Assembly: GCA_021202795.1 (NCBI GenBank)
Contig: JAJQCH010000013.1
Span: 1-34,554 of the forward strand
Direction: 5' to 3'
DNA from: Oscillospiraceae bacterium
GTDB lineage: Bacteria > Bacillota > Clostridia > Oscillospirales > Oscillospiraceae
Length of the DNA: 34,554 nucleotides
The translations under genes were made by a program, and so were the position numbers. Below the pieces are notes generated by a model, which did not search any database, had not been told where the DNA came from, and was given only the letters and a program-made list of their open reading frames with translations. The stretch's first letter is position 1; every line of letters starts with the position of its first letter. This document shows positions 16,415-25,316 of the stretch, piece after piece.

Positions 16415-18792
16415 CAGCCTGCCTCCTCCGTTTTTGCTGTCTTTGCAGTTTTTGCCGTCCTGGTCTTAGAAGCGGCGGTTTTCTTCGCGGCAGTTGGTTT
16501 GGAGGCGGTCTTTTTTGTGGTGCCGGTTTTGCCGGTTGTAGTTTTTTTGGCCGTGGCTGTCTTCGCCGTGGATTTTTTCGCGGAACCTGCCTTTTTATCC
16601 GGCTTTTCCTCCTCCACAGCCGCCGTCTCGCTTCCCTCCGCGTTTTCTCCGGCGGTCTCAGCGGTCTTTTTGGCCCGATAGCGATAGCCGCGCTTTTCCT
16701 CAGGCAGGAAGTTTTCACATTCCTCGTTAATGCAGAAGGGCTTGCGCTGGCCTTTGCCGGAGAGCTTGAACATGGTTTTGCCGCAGGAGGGACATTCATC
16801 CGCTGTGGGAACGTCCCAGGTCATAAAGCCGCAGGCCGCGCCCTTTTCGCAGGCGTAATAGGGATAGCCTTTTTTGGACGTGCGCTTCAGGATGCGGGAG
16901 CCGCACCTGGGGCATTTTCCCGGCATTTCCACCACTACAGGCATGGTAAAGCTGCAGTCGGGATAACCCGGACAGGCCAGAAACCGGCCAAACCGGCTTT
17001 TTTTATACACAAGGTTCTTGCCGCATTTAGGGCAGACCTCCGAGGATACCTCGTCCGGCACCTTGAGATGAACGCCCTCCAGGGCGACCTCCGCATTTTC
17101 CAGCTCCTGGGAGAAGCCATCGTAAAACTCGTGAAGAACCTGCTTCCAGTCCTCCTTGCCGTCCTCAACCTTATCCAGAGATTCCTCCATCCGGGCGGTG
17201 AACTGCACGTCCACCACGTCCGGGAAGCGTTCCTCCATAAGCTGGGTAACAGTCTCTCCAAGGGGCGTGGGCCGGAGGTACTTACCCTCCTTGACCACAT
17301 ATTCCCTGGCGGTAATGGTGGAAATGGTGGGGGCATAGGTGCTGGGGCGGCCAATGCCCTTTTCCTCCATGGCGCGAATCAGGGTGGCCTCCGTGTAGCG
17401 AGGAGGGGGATTTGTGAAGTGCTGCTCTTTTTCCAGCTTGGCGGGTGTTACGGCCTGTCCCTCCTCCAGGTTGGGGAGAGGTTTTTTCCCGGCTGCTTCC
17501 GTCTCTTCCTCATCCTTGTTTTCTTCATAAACGGCGGTGTAGCCAGGGAAGGAGAGCCGGGAATAGGAGGCGCGGAACACATAGCCCTCGCAGGCGGTGT
17601 CCACGGAGATGTTGTCATAGACGGCGTTCGCCATCTGACAGGCGGTAAAGCGCCCCCATATCAGGCGATACAGCCGATACTGGTCGCCGGTCAGACTGCT
17701 CCGAACTCGATCCGGGGAGAGACTGGGAATACTGGGCCGAATGGCCTCATGGGCATCCTGGGCGTTGCTGCCGGTTTTGTAATGCCGTGGCTTGCCATAA
17801 TAATATTCCTCTCCATAACGGCTACGGATAAAGTCCGCCGCTGCGGAAAGAGCGTCCTCGGAAAGGCGCAGGGAGTCAGTACGCATATAGGTGATAAGGC
17901 CAACAGTGCCTTCTCCCTCAATGTCCACGCCCTCATAGAGCTGCTGGGCAATGCTCATAGTGCGGCGGGGGGTCATTCCAAGGCGGCGGGAGGCCTCCTG
18001 TTGGAGCGTGGAGGTGATGAATGGGGGAGCGGGGCTGCGCTGCTTTTTCCCGTGCTTCACATTGACGACTGTGAAGGGCTTACCCTCTACCGCCTTAACG
18101 ACAGCTTCCGCCTCCGCTTCGCTGTGAAGCTCCATTTTCTTTTTTTCCGTGCCGTGGAACTGGGCGCGGAACGCCTCGCCCTTATCCGTGGCGAGCTGTG
18201 CAAAAATATACCAGTATTCCACCGGCTTGAAATCCCGTATTTCCCGCTCCCGATCCAGCACCATGCGCGTGGCCACAGACTGAACCCGCCCGGCGGAAAG
18301 ACCCTTGCGAACCTTCCGCCACAGCAGAGGGCTGAGCTTATAGCCCACCAGCCGGTCTAAAATGCGCCGGGCCTGCTGTGCGTCCACCAGATCCTGGTCG
18401 ATGTCTCTGGGATTTGCAATACCCTCCCGCACCACGTTTTTTGTTATCTCGTTAAACGTGACCCGGCGGGCCTTGTCGTCCGGCAGATCCAAAAGCTCCT
18501 TTAAATGCCAGGAGATCGCCTCTCCCTCCCGGTCAGGGTCTGTTGCAAGATACACAGTCTGTGCCTTTTTGGAGCGGGACTGCAGATCCTCTATCACGTC
18601 CTCCCGGCCCTTCACAGGCCGGTAGTCCGGCTGAAAATCGTGTTCCACATCCACACCAAGGGTGCTTTTGGGCAAATCGCGAAGATGGCCCATGGAGGCC
18701 ACTACTTTATAGCCGGTTCCTAAATATTTTTCAATCGTTCTCGCCTTTGCCGGAGATTCCACGATAACGAGATCGGTTTTCGTTTTTGCCAT
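16414..18792 (-). CDS. topA: DNA topoisomerase I with a Lys/Ala/Thr-rich tail
   Basis: This type IA enzyme relaxes negative supercoils. The 792-aa protein has the Toprim domain (IVESPAKARTIEKYLG; acidic TDPDREGEAISWH), the active-site tyrosine in GLITYMRTDS, and three C-terminal four-cysteine zinc modules (CPKCGKNL..., CPRCGSRI..., CPSCGKTM...). The last roughly 65 residues are a low-complexity tail of lysine, alanine and threonine (repeats like TAKKT and SKPTAAKK), coded at about 16417-16610. Basic tails of this sort occur on TopA in several lineages and probably bind DNA. GAGG precedes the ATG. It follows dprA by 29 bases, the usual dprA-topA-trmFO order. Confidence 0.97.
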   Translation of the reverse strand: MAKTKTDLVIVESPAKARTIEKYLGTGYKVVASMGHLRDLPKSTLGVDVEHDFQPDYRPVKGREDVIEDLQSRSKKAQTVYLATDPDREGEAISWHLKELLDLPDDKARRVTFNEITKNVVREGIANPRDIDQDLVDAQQARRILDRLVGYKLSPLLWRKVRKGLSAGRVQSVATRMVLDREREIRDFKPVEYWYIFAQLATDKGEAFRAQFHGTEKKKMELHSEAEAEAVVKAVEGKPFTVVNVKHGKKQRSPAPPFITSTLQQEASRRLGMTPRRTMSIAQQLYEGVDIEGEGTVGLITYMRTDSLRLSEDALSAAADFIRSRYGEEYYYGKPRHYKTGSNAQDAHEAIRPSIPSLSPDRVRSSLTGDQYRLYRLIWGRFTACQMANAVYDNISVDTACEGYVFRASYSRLSFPGYTAVYEENKDEEETEAAGKKPLPNLEEGQAVTPAKLEKEQHFTNPPPRYTEATLIRAMEEKGIGRPSTYAPTISTITAREYVVKEGKYLRPTPLGETVTQLMEERFPDVVDVQFTARMEESLDKVEDGKEDWKQVLHEFYDGFSQELENAEVALEGVHLKVPDEVSSEVCPKCGKNLVYKKSRFGRFLACPGYPDCSFTMPVVVEMPGKCPRCGSRILKRTSKKGYPYYACEKGAACGFMTWDVPTADECPSCGKTMFKLSGKGQRKPFCINEECENFLPEEKRGYRYRAKKTAETAGENAEGSETAAVEEEKPDKKAGSAKKSTAKTATAKKTTTGKTGTTKKTASKPTAAKKTAASKTRTAKTAKTAKTEEAG

Positions 18793-18821
18793 ATTCCTGG
18801 TTCCTCACTCAATATTGCTTG

Positions 18822-19988
18822 TCATTTCCGGCCCGTCATATCCTTGCGAGTATAGCGCTTGCCGGTGCTGCGGACGATAAAACCTGTAATCTCCAGCATA
18901 GTCAGAGCTGCCAGCGCCTCTGGCGCAGGCAGACTTGTAGCCTGAATAATCTCGTCGGCGTGCATATCGGGGCGGGTCATTGCCGTGATTATATCCCGCT
19001 GGGCTGCAGGCAGCATTTCCATTTCGTCCGTGAGGTCAATATAAACTATGTCCTCCGGCTTGTCAATCTCTTTTTTAATAGGTATGGGGGAAACGGCCTG
19101 GGAAAACAGATCTCTTCGGCCCTCATAAGCTGCCAAAACGTCTGCGCCGCAGGTGGCGACTGCCGCACCCTGGGCCAAGAGGTCGTTGCATCCGGCGCAT
19201 AACGCTGCATCCGCGTTGCCGGGAACGGCAAACAGATCCCGGTTCTGATCCAGTGCGTGCTGCACGGTGGTGCGGGTGCCGCTGTGGACGGGAGCCTCCA
19301 CCACTACAACGCCCAGGCTCAAACCAGTTATAATGCGGTTTCGCGCCACAAAATCCGCCGGATAGGTTCTCATTCCCGGCGGATACTCGCTTATTAGAGC
19401 GCCCCGCGTGCGCAGCTCATCGAAAAGCCATTTATTCTGCCGGGGATAAACCTGATCTACCGCCGTTCCCAAAACGCCTACCGGCGAACCGCCTGCCTCC
19501 AGCGCGCCCTGGATGGCCGCGCCGTCACAGCCGAGAGCAAGGCCGGAAACAATGACGCCGCCCCCGGAGGCGATCTCCCGGCCCATTTTCGTCGCCATGC
19601 GTATGCCGTAGGCCGTGGCCTTTCGTGTTCCCACGATGGCGATCAGGGGTAGCTCGTCTACGGCGGGCATTTGCCCGATGACATACAGCGCCACCGGCGG
19701 ATCGGCTATCTGCCGGAGCCGGTCGGGGTAATCCGCATCCTGAAGGGTCAGGATAGAGATGTTTTTCTCTCCGCACCGGCCTATGGCCTGGGAGGCGTTT
19801 TCCAGACTTTTGTCCGCCAGCCGCTCCGCTTCAGAGGGACGAATCAGTCCGCAGACGGCCTGCATTTCCTCCTTCGTGGCAAAAAACAGCTTGTCCGGCC
19901 CGCCCATAGTCTGTACCAGTTGATATTTTACCAGGGGCCGCACGCCATTTATGCAGGACAGCCATACCCAATATTTCAGTCTAGCCAT
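18822..19988 (-). CDS. dprA: DNA processing protein DprA/Smf
   Basis: DprA loads RecA on incoming single-stranded DNA during transformation and is widely kept in Firmicutes with or without known competence. The protein is 388 aa from the ATG at 19986-19988. The Rossmann-like core has VGTRKATAYG, VSGLALGCDGAAIQGAL, GVLGTAVDQVYP, SEYPPG, RNRIITGLS and FAVPGN. A C-terminal winged-helix segment (about 325-380) completes the DprA form. I chose the ATG over the GTG at 20004-20006 because GGGAG lies about 10 bases before the ATG. The gene overlaps the methyltransferase end by 13 bases. Confidence 0.95.
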   Translation of the reverse strand: MARLKYWVWLSCINGVRPLVKYQLVQTMGGPDKLFFATKEEMQAVCGLIRPSEAERLADKSLENASQAIGRCGEKNISILTLQDADYPDRLRQIADPPVALYVIGQMPAVDELPLIAIVGTRKATAYGIRMATKMGREIASGGGVIVSGLALGCDGAAIQGALEAGGSPVGVLGTAVDQVYPRQNKWLFDELRTRGALISEYPPGMRTYPADFVARNRIITGLSLGVVVVEAPVHSGTRTTVQHALDQNRDLFAVPGNADAALCAGCNDLLAQGAAVATCGADVLAAYEGRRDLFSQAVSPIPIKKEIDKPEDIVYIDLTDEMEMLPAAQRDIITAMTRPDMHADEIIQATSLPAPEALAALTMLEITGFIVRSTGKRYTRKDMTGRK

Positions 19989-20713
19989 GAGTGTGTCATC
20001 TCCCACATTGCTATCGAGGCGGCCACCGCCGCGTTCAGCGATTCAGCGCTGGGGCGCATTGGTATAACCGTTTGTCCCCGGCACAGAGCCAGAAGCTCTG
20101 ATGACAGTCCCTTTCCCTCGTTCCCAACCGCTACGGCCAGCGGGGCAGGGGGAAGCTGCCGAATGTCTACTGCCTCCGGGGATAAGGCCGCCCCATACAA
20201 CGGCAAATCGCCCAACAGATCTTCCAGGTGGGAAACTGAAGTTTTAACTACCGGCTGGCGGAATATGGCACCCATAGTGGCCCGAACGGTTTTGGGATTA
20301 TATGGGTCGGCACAGGATCCGCACAGCGCCACCAGGTCGATTCCAAAGGCGTCCGCCGTCCGAAGTACAGTCCCCACATTTCCAGGATCCTGGACGTTTT
20401 CCAGCACCATGACCCGCCGCAGCGTATCCGGCGGGGGAGAGGGCTGCATACGCACGGAAAATACCGGCCCGGCGCTGTTTTGCAGGGGAGAGACAGCCTT
20501 TAAAAGCTCTGGCGTCACAGTTCGGCAGGGCAGACCGGGAAGCTCCTCCAGCGCCAGCACGCAGGTGATTTCCGCTCCGAAGGCCAGAGCTTCCTGAAGC
20601 ATGGTCTCGCCTGCACATAGGTATTCCCTCGACTCCAGACGGGCTTTGCCGTCGGAGCCGAGGGAGATAAAGCGTTTTATCAGCTCATTCTGCCGGGACC
20701 GTATGGCTTCCAT
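19976..20713 (-). CDS. TrmH/SpoU-family RNA 2'-O-methyltransferase
   Basis: This SPOUT-class enzyme transfers a methyl group from SAM to a ribose 2'-OH in rRNA or tRNA. From the ATG at 20711-20713 the protein is 245 aa. It has an N-terminal RNA-binding segment (NELIKRFISL) and the trefoil-knot SPOUT motifs VLENVQDPGNVGTVLRTADAFG (split by function, motif 1), VGNEGKGLS (motif 2) and IPMRPSAESLNAAVAASI (motif 3). A perfect AAGGAGG 4-5 bases upstream fixes the start; the frame continues 11 codons further upstream without a better site. It is the first gene of the long minus-strand series. The target nucleotide is not predictable. Confidence 0.93.
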   Translation of the reverse strand: MEAIRSRQNELIKRFISLGSDGKARLESREYLCAGETMLQEALAFGAEITCVLALEELPGLPCRTVTPELLKAVSPLQNSAGPVFSVRMQPSPPPDTLRRVMVLENVQDPGNVGTVLRTADAFGIDLVALCGSCADPYNPKTVRATMGAIFRQPVVKTSVSHLEDLLGDLPLYGAALSPEAVDIRQLPPAPLAVAVGNEGKGLSSELLALCRGQTVIPMRPSAESLNAAVAASIAMWEMTHSWLD

Positions 20714-20788
20714 CGCCCCTCCTTCGGCGCCGCAGGGAAAGCGCATTTTCTCCTGCTGGCCGCTGTTCTTTCTGTAAAATTTACCAAC

Positions 20789-20817
20789 ATTATAATCGCG
20801 CGGGAAGTATTTTTCAA
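20789..20817 (-). promoter_or_regulatory. Promoter at the head of the long minus-strand series
   Basis: On the minus strand, TTGAAA (20817-20812), 17 bases, then TATAAT (20794-20789) match consensus at 11 of 12 positions. Transcription would start near 20782, about 70 bases before the methyltransferase ATG. It probably serves the methyltransferase, dprA, topA and perhaps all genes onward to the smc promoter. Confidence 0.75.
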
Positions 20818-20864
20818 GACCTATTTAAGGAGCGCTTCATCTTAACAGAACGGGCCGTCTGCAG

Positions 20865-20888
20865 AAAAATCCCCCATTTGATTACGGG
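20865..20888 (-). terminator. Weak terminator after dapA
   Basis: A CCCC/GGGG stem (20888-20885 with 20875-20872) and TTTTT (20869-20865) follow the dapA stop closely on the minus strand. The stem is short, so termination may be partial. Confidence 0.35.
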
Positions 20889-20893
20889 GCGAG

Positions 20894-21784
20894 TTATACC
20901 GCAATTAGCCCGTGACAGGCAAGACAGGCACGCAGCCTTGTGCTGTTGGCTTCGCCCATGGGGACAAGAGGAAGGCGCATATCCGCCTTGCAGCGGCCCA
21001 GACAGGCCAGAGCGGTCTTGACGGGAATGGGATTTACCTCCCAGAACAGGTCGGCGAACAGATCCATGTATTCCTCGTTCAGCGCGGCGGCGGCCTGATA
21101 ATCCCCGGCAAGACACAGGCGGCACAGGCGGGAGACGACCTCCGGTACCAGATTCGATGCCACGGAGACCACGCCCTTGGCTCCCAGGGCCATCATGGCC
21201 ACCGTGTCGCTGTCGTTGCCGCTCCAAAAGGTCAGTTTATCGCCGCAAAGGGCCTTTGTCCGGGCAAATTCACCGATGTTGCCAGACGCCTCTTTGACGC
21301 CGTTTATATTCGGATGCTCCGCCAGAATGGCATAGGTCTCCGGCGCGATGCCTATCCCGGTGCGGGTGGGAACGTTATAGACGATGACCGGCAGCGCCGA
21401 TCGGTCGGCCACATAGGTAAAGTGACGCACGAGGCCGGCCTGGGTGGTTTTGTTGTAGTAAGGCGTGACCATCAGAAGACCGTCGGCTCCCGCCTCCTCC
21501 GCCATATGCGCGAGTTCCAGGGCTGCGGCGGTGTCGTTGGAGCCGATGCCTGCGATGATTTTCATGCGCCCACCGCTGTGCCGCACAGCGAAGCGATACA
21601 GCTCCTCATGCTCCTGGGGCGAGAGAGTGGCCCCCTCACCGGTGGTGCCGCATATGATTAAGGCGTCCGTGCCTCCGGCGTGTTGCAGTTCGATAAGATG
21701 GGCCAGGGCGGGGAGGTATATCTCGCCGCCGTCCATGGGCGTGACAAGAGCAGTGCCGGAGCCGGTAAACAGGGGTGTTTTCAA
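20894..21784 (-). CDS. dapA: 4-hydroxy-tetrahydrodipicolinate synthase
   Basis: DapA condenses aspartate semialdehyde with pyruvate, the first step unique to diaminopimelate and lysine synthesis. The 296-aa TIM-barrel protein begins KTPLFTGSGTALVTP after the initiator and has CGTTGEGATL (substrate contact), VYNVPTRTG (tyrosine of the catalytic triad) and GVKEASGN with the Schiff-base lysine. The start is TTG at 21782-21784: AGGAGG lies six bases upstream and homology starts exactly there, whereas the upstream ATG at 21838 lies in a hairpin and would add 18 unrelated residues. It follows asd, which makes its substrate. Confidence 0.96.
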   Translation of the reverse strand: MKTPLFTGSGTALVTPMDGGEIYLPALAHLIELQHAGGTDALIICGTTGEGATLSPQEHEELYRFAVRHSGGRMKIIAGIGSNDTAAALELAHMAEEAGADGLLMVTPYYNKTTQAGLVRHFTYVADRSALPVIVYNVPTRTGIGIAPETYAILAEHPNINGVKEASGNIGEFARTKALCGDKLTFWSGNDSDTVAMMALGAKGVVSVASNLVPEVVSRLCRLCLAGDYQAAAALNEEYMDLFADLFWEVNPIPVKTALACLGRCKADMRLPLVPMGEANSTRLRACLACHGLIAV

Positions 21785-21801
21785 AATAATCCTCCTAATA
21801 A

Positions 21802-21840
21802 GAAATAGAAAATGCCGCAGGCGTTCAGCCCACGGCATCT
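21802..21840 (-). terminator. Hairpin between asd and dapA, possible attenuator
   Basis: A 6-bp stem ATGCCG/CGGCAT (21812-21817 with 21833-21838), an internal CA/CA loop, and a GGC/GCC extension with a five-base loop are followed on the minus strand by TTTTCTATTT. The T-run is broken and the dapA ribosome binding site follows within about 20 bases, so this is either a partial terminator that lowers dapA relative to asd or a processing site. Confidence 0.4.
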
Positions 21841-21868
21841 TTTGTGATTGAATATGATCAGTAGGAGG

Positions 21869-22954
21869 TCAGCGGTCTAGCCATCCTTCCGCGCAGAGCA
21901 GCTCGGCCAGCAGAACCGCGCCGCCTGCCGCGCCCCGCAGGGTGTTGTGGCTCAGGCAGACGAATTTATAGTCATACTGGGTGTCCGGGCGCAGGCGGCC
22001 AATGCTGACGGCCATGCCGCCCTCCAGATTGCGGTCGAGTTTAGTCTGGGGCCGGTTGTTCTCCTCAAAGTAATGCAGAAACTGCTTCGGCGCGGAGGGC
22101 AGGCCAAGCTCCTGGGGCTTGCCCTGATAGGCGGCCCAGCGGGCCAGGATCTCCTCCCTGGAGGGCTTTTTGGCAAAGCGGGCGAACACAGCCGCCATGT
22201 GGCCGTTGCTGCACGGCACGCGAAGGCATTGAGCCGTGATGGAGGGGCCGTCCGCGTTCACGATTTCACCGTTTTCAATGCGGCCCCACAGCTTCATCGG
22301 CTCCTGCTCGGATTTCTCCTCCTCGCCGCCGATATAGGGGATGACGTTGTCCACCATCTCCGGCCAGGTCTCAAAGGTCTTGCCCGCGCCGGAAATTGCC
22401 TGATAGGTGCAGACCAGCGCCTCCGTCAGGCCAAATTCGTCCTTCAGAGGGTGGAGGGCCGGAACGTAGCTTTGCAGGCTGCAGTTGGATTTTACGGCAA
22501 TGAAGCCCCGCTTCGTTCCCAGACGCTTGCGCTGGGCGGGAATAATCTCCAGATGACAGGGGTTGATTTCAGGCACCACCATAGGCACGTCCGGCGTCCA
22601 GCGGTGGGCGCTGTTGTTGGAAACCACGGGACATTCCAGCTTTGCATATGCTTCCTCCAGCGCTTTTATCTCGTCCTTCTGCATATCCACGGCGGAAAAG
22701 ACGAAATCCACCTGGGATGCGATCGCTTCCTTATCGTCGGTGGCGCTCTGCACCACAATGCCCTTGGCTTTCTCCGACATGGGTACCTCCAGTGCCCAGC
22801 GGCTCCCGGCGGCTTCCTCATAGGTCTTTCCGGCGCTGCGGCTGCTGGCGGCGATAACGGTCAGCTCAAACCAGGGATGCTCTGCCAGCAACGATACGAA
22901 TCGCTGTCCTACCATGCCTGTTCCGCCGATGACGCCCACTTTGAGTTTGTTCAT
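21869..22954 (-). CDS. asd: Aspartate-semialdehyde dehydrogenase (archaeal/fungal-type form)
   Basis: Asd reduces aspartyl phosphate to aspartate semialdehyde, the branch point to lysine, diaminopimelate, threonine and methionine. The 361-aa protein has the NADP-binding start KVGVIGGTGMVGQRF, the active-site cysteine in VKSNCSLQ, and the later catalytic histidine region (RVPCSNGHMAAVF). Length and motifs (NNSAHRW, VPEINPCHLEI) resemble the form first described in archaea and fungi rather than the ~340-aa enzyme of Bacillus or E. coli. I start at the ATG at 22952-22954, with AGGAGG 8 bases upstream; the open frame extends about 85 codons further upstream without protein-like sequence. Confidence 0.94.
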   Translation of the reverse strand: MNKLKVGVIGGTGMVGQRFVSLLAEHPWFELTVIAASSRSAGKTYEEAAGSRWALEVPMSEKAKGIVVQSATDDKEAIASQVDFVFSAVDMQKDEIKALEEAYAKLECPVVSNNSAHRWTPDVPMVVPEINPCHLEIIPAQRKRLGTKRGFIAVKSNCSLQSYVPALHPLKDEFGLTEALVCTYQAISGAGKTFETWPEMVDNVIPYIGGEEEKSEQEPMKLWGRIENGEIVNADGPSITAQCLRVPCSNGHMAAVFARFAKKPSREEILARWAAYQGKPQELGLPSAPKQFLHYFEENNRPQTKLDRNLEGGMAVSIGRLRPDTQYDYKFVCLSHNTLRGAAGGAVLLAELLCAEGWLDR

Positions 22955-23013
22955 TTCCTTGACCTCCTGATATAGTCTATGCCCTTGCGCTAAGATTGTG
23001 AGATGTCCTTGCA

Positions 23014-23069
23014 CAAAAGTCATTTGTCCGTGCGTGGTGTATCTTACCACGTTTAGCCCCTGGATGCAA
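23014..23069 (-). promoter_or_regulatory. Probable asd promoter with overlapping dyads
   Basis: On the minus strand, TTGCAT (23069-23064), 17 bases, then TGG-TAAGAT (extended -10, TAAGAT at 23046-23041) could start transcription near 23034. A 6-bp inverted repeat CGTGGT/ACCACG (23033-23051) straddles the -10 box, and a second inverted repeat ACAAA/TTTGT (23014-23028) follows. These are operator-like positions, but no regulator is identified. I found nothing resembling a lysine riboswitch in this leader. Confidence 0.4.
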
Positions 23070-23105
23070 GAGTTTTTTTGTGTACGCGCCGTCTTTTTCT
23101 CTGGA

Positions 23106-23134
23106 TTGACATAATTTCCGTCCGGCATTATAAT
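23106..23134 (+). promoter_or_regulatory. Perfect sigma-A promoter of the SLH/SpoIID protein gene
   Basis: TTGACA (23106-23111), a 17-base spacer and TATAAT (23129-23134) match consensus at all 12 positions. The transcript should start near 23141, leaving a leader of about 48 bases with GGAGG 7 bases before the ATG at 23189. This is a vegetative promoter, so the gene is not restricted to sporulation. Confidence 0.8.
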
Positions 23135-23188
23135 AAGCGAAGAAACTTTTGACCACCAAAACATCCAGATAGAGACGGAGGAACACCT

Positions 23189-25315
23189 ATGACGGAGGGG
23201 CGAGAGCATATCTTATTGAGTGTTTTGGGAATTTTGCTGGCGTTTGCCATGGGAATGGGACTACTGGTTCCGGCCATGGCGGCGTCGGTCAGCGATTTTT
23301 CCGACGTATCCAGCTCTGCCTGGTACTATGACGCTGTGTCCTATGTTACGGAAAAGGGGCTTTTTCAAGGCACCACAAGCTCCACCTTCACGCCCGGCGG
23401 CAGCATGACCAGGGCCATGTTCATCACGGTTTTGGGCCGCTATGCCGGGGTGAACGCAGACGCATGGTGCGCTGCTACCATAACCGGCTCCGGGGTGAAT
23501 CTCCGCAGCGGGCCGGGAACGTCATACAGCGCCGTCACCACGCTGAGCAAGGGAGCAACCGTTACCATTGTGGGACAGTCAGGGGACTGGTATCAGGTTT
23601 CCACAGGCACCTATACCGGCTATGTCAGTAGCGACTATATCCAGTCCAGCTATCACGTTTTTTCCGACGTGGACTACAGCCAATATTATGCGGGCTACGC
23701 CGTCTGGGCCTATGAAAAGGGCATTGTCACCGGCCTTGGATCCTCGGACATTTTTGCGCCAAGCAACCTCATTACCCGCGAGCAGATGTGCGCCATGCTG
23801 AACCGCTATATCGAAGCCTTCGGCCTGTCTCTGGAAAAATCGTCGGATACGACGACCTTCACGGATGACGGCTCCATCAGCTCCTGGGCTTATTCGGACG
23901 TATACGCCATGCAGCAGTACGGCATCATCCAGGGCCGCACCAGCGGCAGCTTCAGTCCCCAGGATGCGGCTTCCAGGGCGGAGGCGGCGGCCATTTTCCA
24001 GCGTCTGGCGGAGGCGGCGGGCAGCACTCAGAGCGCCACCTCTTCGGATTCGGAAACCACTACACCCGCTGCTACCACCTCGCCGGATAGCGTGACGGAC
24101 ACGCCGGCTACCTTCCTGAGCAGCACTGTGTCCGTTCCGGCCCAAATGATTCGGGTGGGGCTTTTCGTCAGCACAAAATATTATGACACCAGCGCCTCCA
24201 CCGTCACCCTGCAAAACAGCGGCGGCTTTACATACGGGACGATGTCCAACCGAACCTATACGCAAAGCGGAACCATTAACAGCAGCACCGTCACCGTGAC
24301 TACGGACGGCAGCACTTTTACCCTGAAGGATGGCAGCGGAAACAGCTATACCTTCTCCGACACCTTTGCTATCCGGCCTGCGGACACCAGCACTGTCACC
24401 TGCGTGAACAGCGAATACCGCTATTACGGCGCTTTTGAGTTCCGCCAGGCCTACTACAGCAGCGGTAAAATCACCCTGATAAACTATGTGGACGTAGAGG
24501 ACTATGTGAAGGGCGTAATACCCTATGAGGTCTCCAACACCTGGCCCAGCGAGACGCTGAAGGCCATGGCTGTGGCTGTACGCAGCATGGTGATGACCTG
24601 CGACTGGTCGGCCTATTCCCAATACGGCTTCGATGTGATATGCGACTATGGCAGCGCTCTGTATCGGGGCCGGGCCATCACTTATTCGGAAAGCTATTTT
24701 TCCGCTACCGATGCGGCGACGGACGCCACGAAGGGCGTATATCTGACCTATAACGGAGCTATCTGCTCCTGCGCCTTTTTCTCCTCCGACGGAGGGGCCA
24801 CGGAGGACGCGGCCCATGTGTGGGGCGGCACCGTCGCCTATCTCACCGGCAAGCAGGATCCCTATGAGGCGGCGGCCAAGAGCCTGATTTCAAATTATTC
24901 CTATACTATTACCGTGTCCAGAACGGGATCCGCCATGTCCTCTCTGGCTTCCAAACTGGGCCTTGGCACCATTGCCGCCGACGGCATTACGGTAAACACC
25001 TATTCGGCCACGGGCAATGTGGAGAGCATTACCGTTAAGGATGTGAACGGCAATACTGCCACCATCTCCCAAAGCTCGTCCTTCGACCGATGGGATTTTC
25101 TCAGCGCCTTTGGCTTTACGGCCTATTCCTACCGATACAGCGTCACCTATGACGCCGGTACGGACAGCTTTACCTGCACCCGTTATGGCTACGGCCATAA
25201 CGTGGGCATGAGCCAGTGGGGCGCCTATGCCATGGCCCAGTATTATGGCAAGGATTATCAGGACATTTTGGGCTTTTATTACACGGGTACAAATCTGCAA
25301 TACGGAGCGTATTGA
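23189..25315 (+). CDS. Secreted SLH-SH3-SLH-SLH-SpoIID/LytB cell-wall protein
   Basis: The 708-aa protein starts with a signal peptide (about 1-32, ending VPAMAA). An S-layer homology domain (about 36-86) is followed by a bacterial SH3 domain (94-152, with [13 protein letters not shown]), then two more SLH domains (156-210 and 222-277). A Ser/Thr-rich linker (279-310) leads to a SpoIID/LytB domain (about 318-705). That family contains peptidoglycan lytic transglycosylases; the segment IPYEV (445-449) includes the glutamate that is catalytic in SpoIID, and [19 protein letters not shown] near the end is typical. SLH domains bind secondary wall polymers, so the protein is probably a wall-anchored remodelling enzyme or amidase enhancer. 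queA follows after one base. A role in sporulation is not implied. Confidence 0.9.
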   Translation: MTEGREHILLSVLGILLAFAMGMGLLVPAMAASVSDFSDVSSSAWYYDAVSYVTEKGLFQGTTSSTFTPGGSMTRAMFITVLGRYAGVNADAWCAATITGSGVNLRSGPGTSYSAVTTLSKGATVTIVGQSGDWYQVSTGTYTGYVSSDYIQSSYHVFSDVDYSQYYAGYAVWAYEKGIVTGLGSSDIFAPSNLITREQMCAMLNRYIEAFGLSLEKSSDTTTFTDDGSISSWAYSDVYAMQQYGIIQGRTSGSFSPQDAASRAEAAAIFQRLAEAAGSTQSATSSDSETTTPAATTSPDSVTDTPATFLSSTVSVPAQMIRVGLFVSTKYYDTSASTVTLQNSGGFTYGTMSNRTYTQSGTINSSTVTVTTDGSTFTLKDGSGNSYTFSDTFAIRPADTSTVTCVNSEYRYYGAFEFRQAYYSSGKITLINYVDVEDYVKGVIPYEVSNTWPSETLKAMAVAVRSMVMTCDWSAYSQYGFDVICDYGSALYRGRAITYSESYFSATDAATDATKGVYLTYNGAICSCAFFSSDGGATEDAAHVWGGTVAYLTGKQDPYEAAAKSLISNYSYTITVSRTGSAMSSLASKLGLGTIAADGITVNTYSATGNVESITVKDVNGNTATISQSSSFDRWDFLSAFGFTAYSYRYSVTYDAGTDSFTCTRYGYGHNVGMSQWGAYAMAQYYGKDYQDILGFYYTGTNLQYGAY

Positions 25316-25316
25316 T

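Noticed and set aside
16417-16610. Repeat-rich 3' end of topA as a possible separate gene or frameshift
   Set aside because: The Lys/Ala/Thr-rich tail is in frame with TopA and similar basic tails are known in other bacteria.
22955-23105. Lysine riboswitch upstream of asd
   Set aside because: The leader is short and I could not find the multi-helix core or its conserved sequences; only small dyads are present.
22955-23209. N-terminal extension of asd, overlapping the divergent promoter
   Set aside because: AGGAGG and the family start both point to the ATG at 22954; the extension covers the intergenic region.
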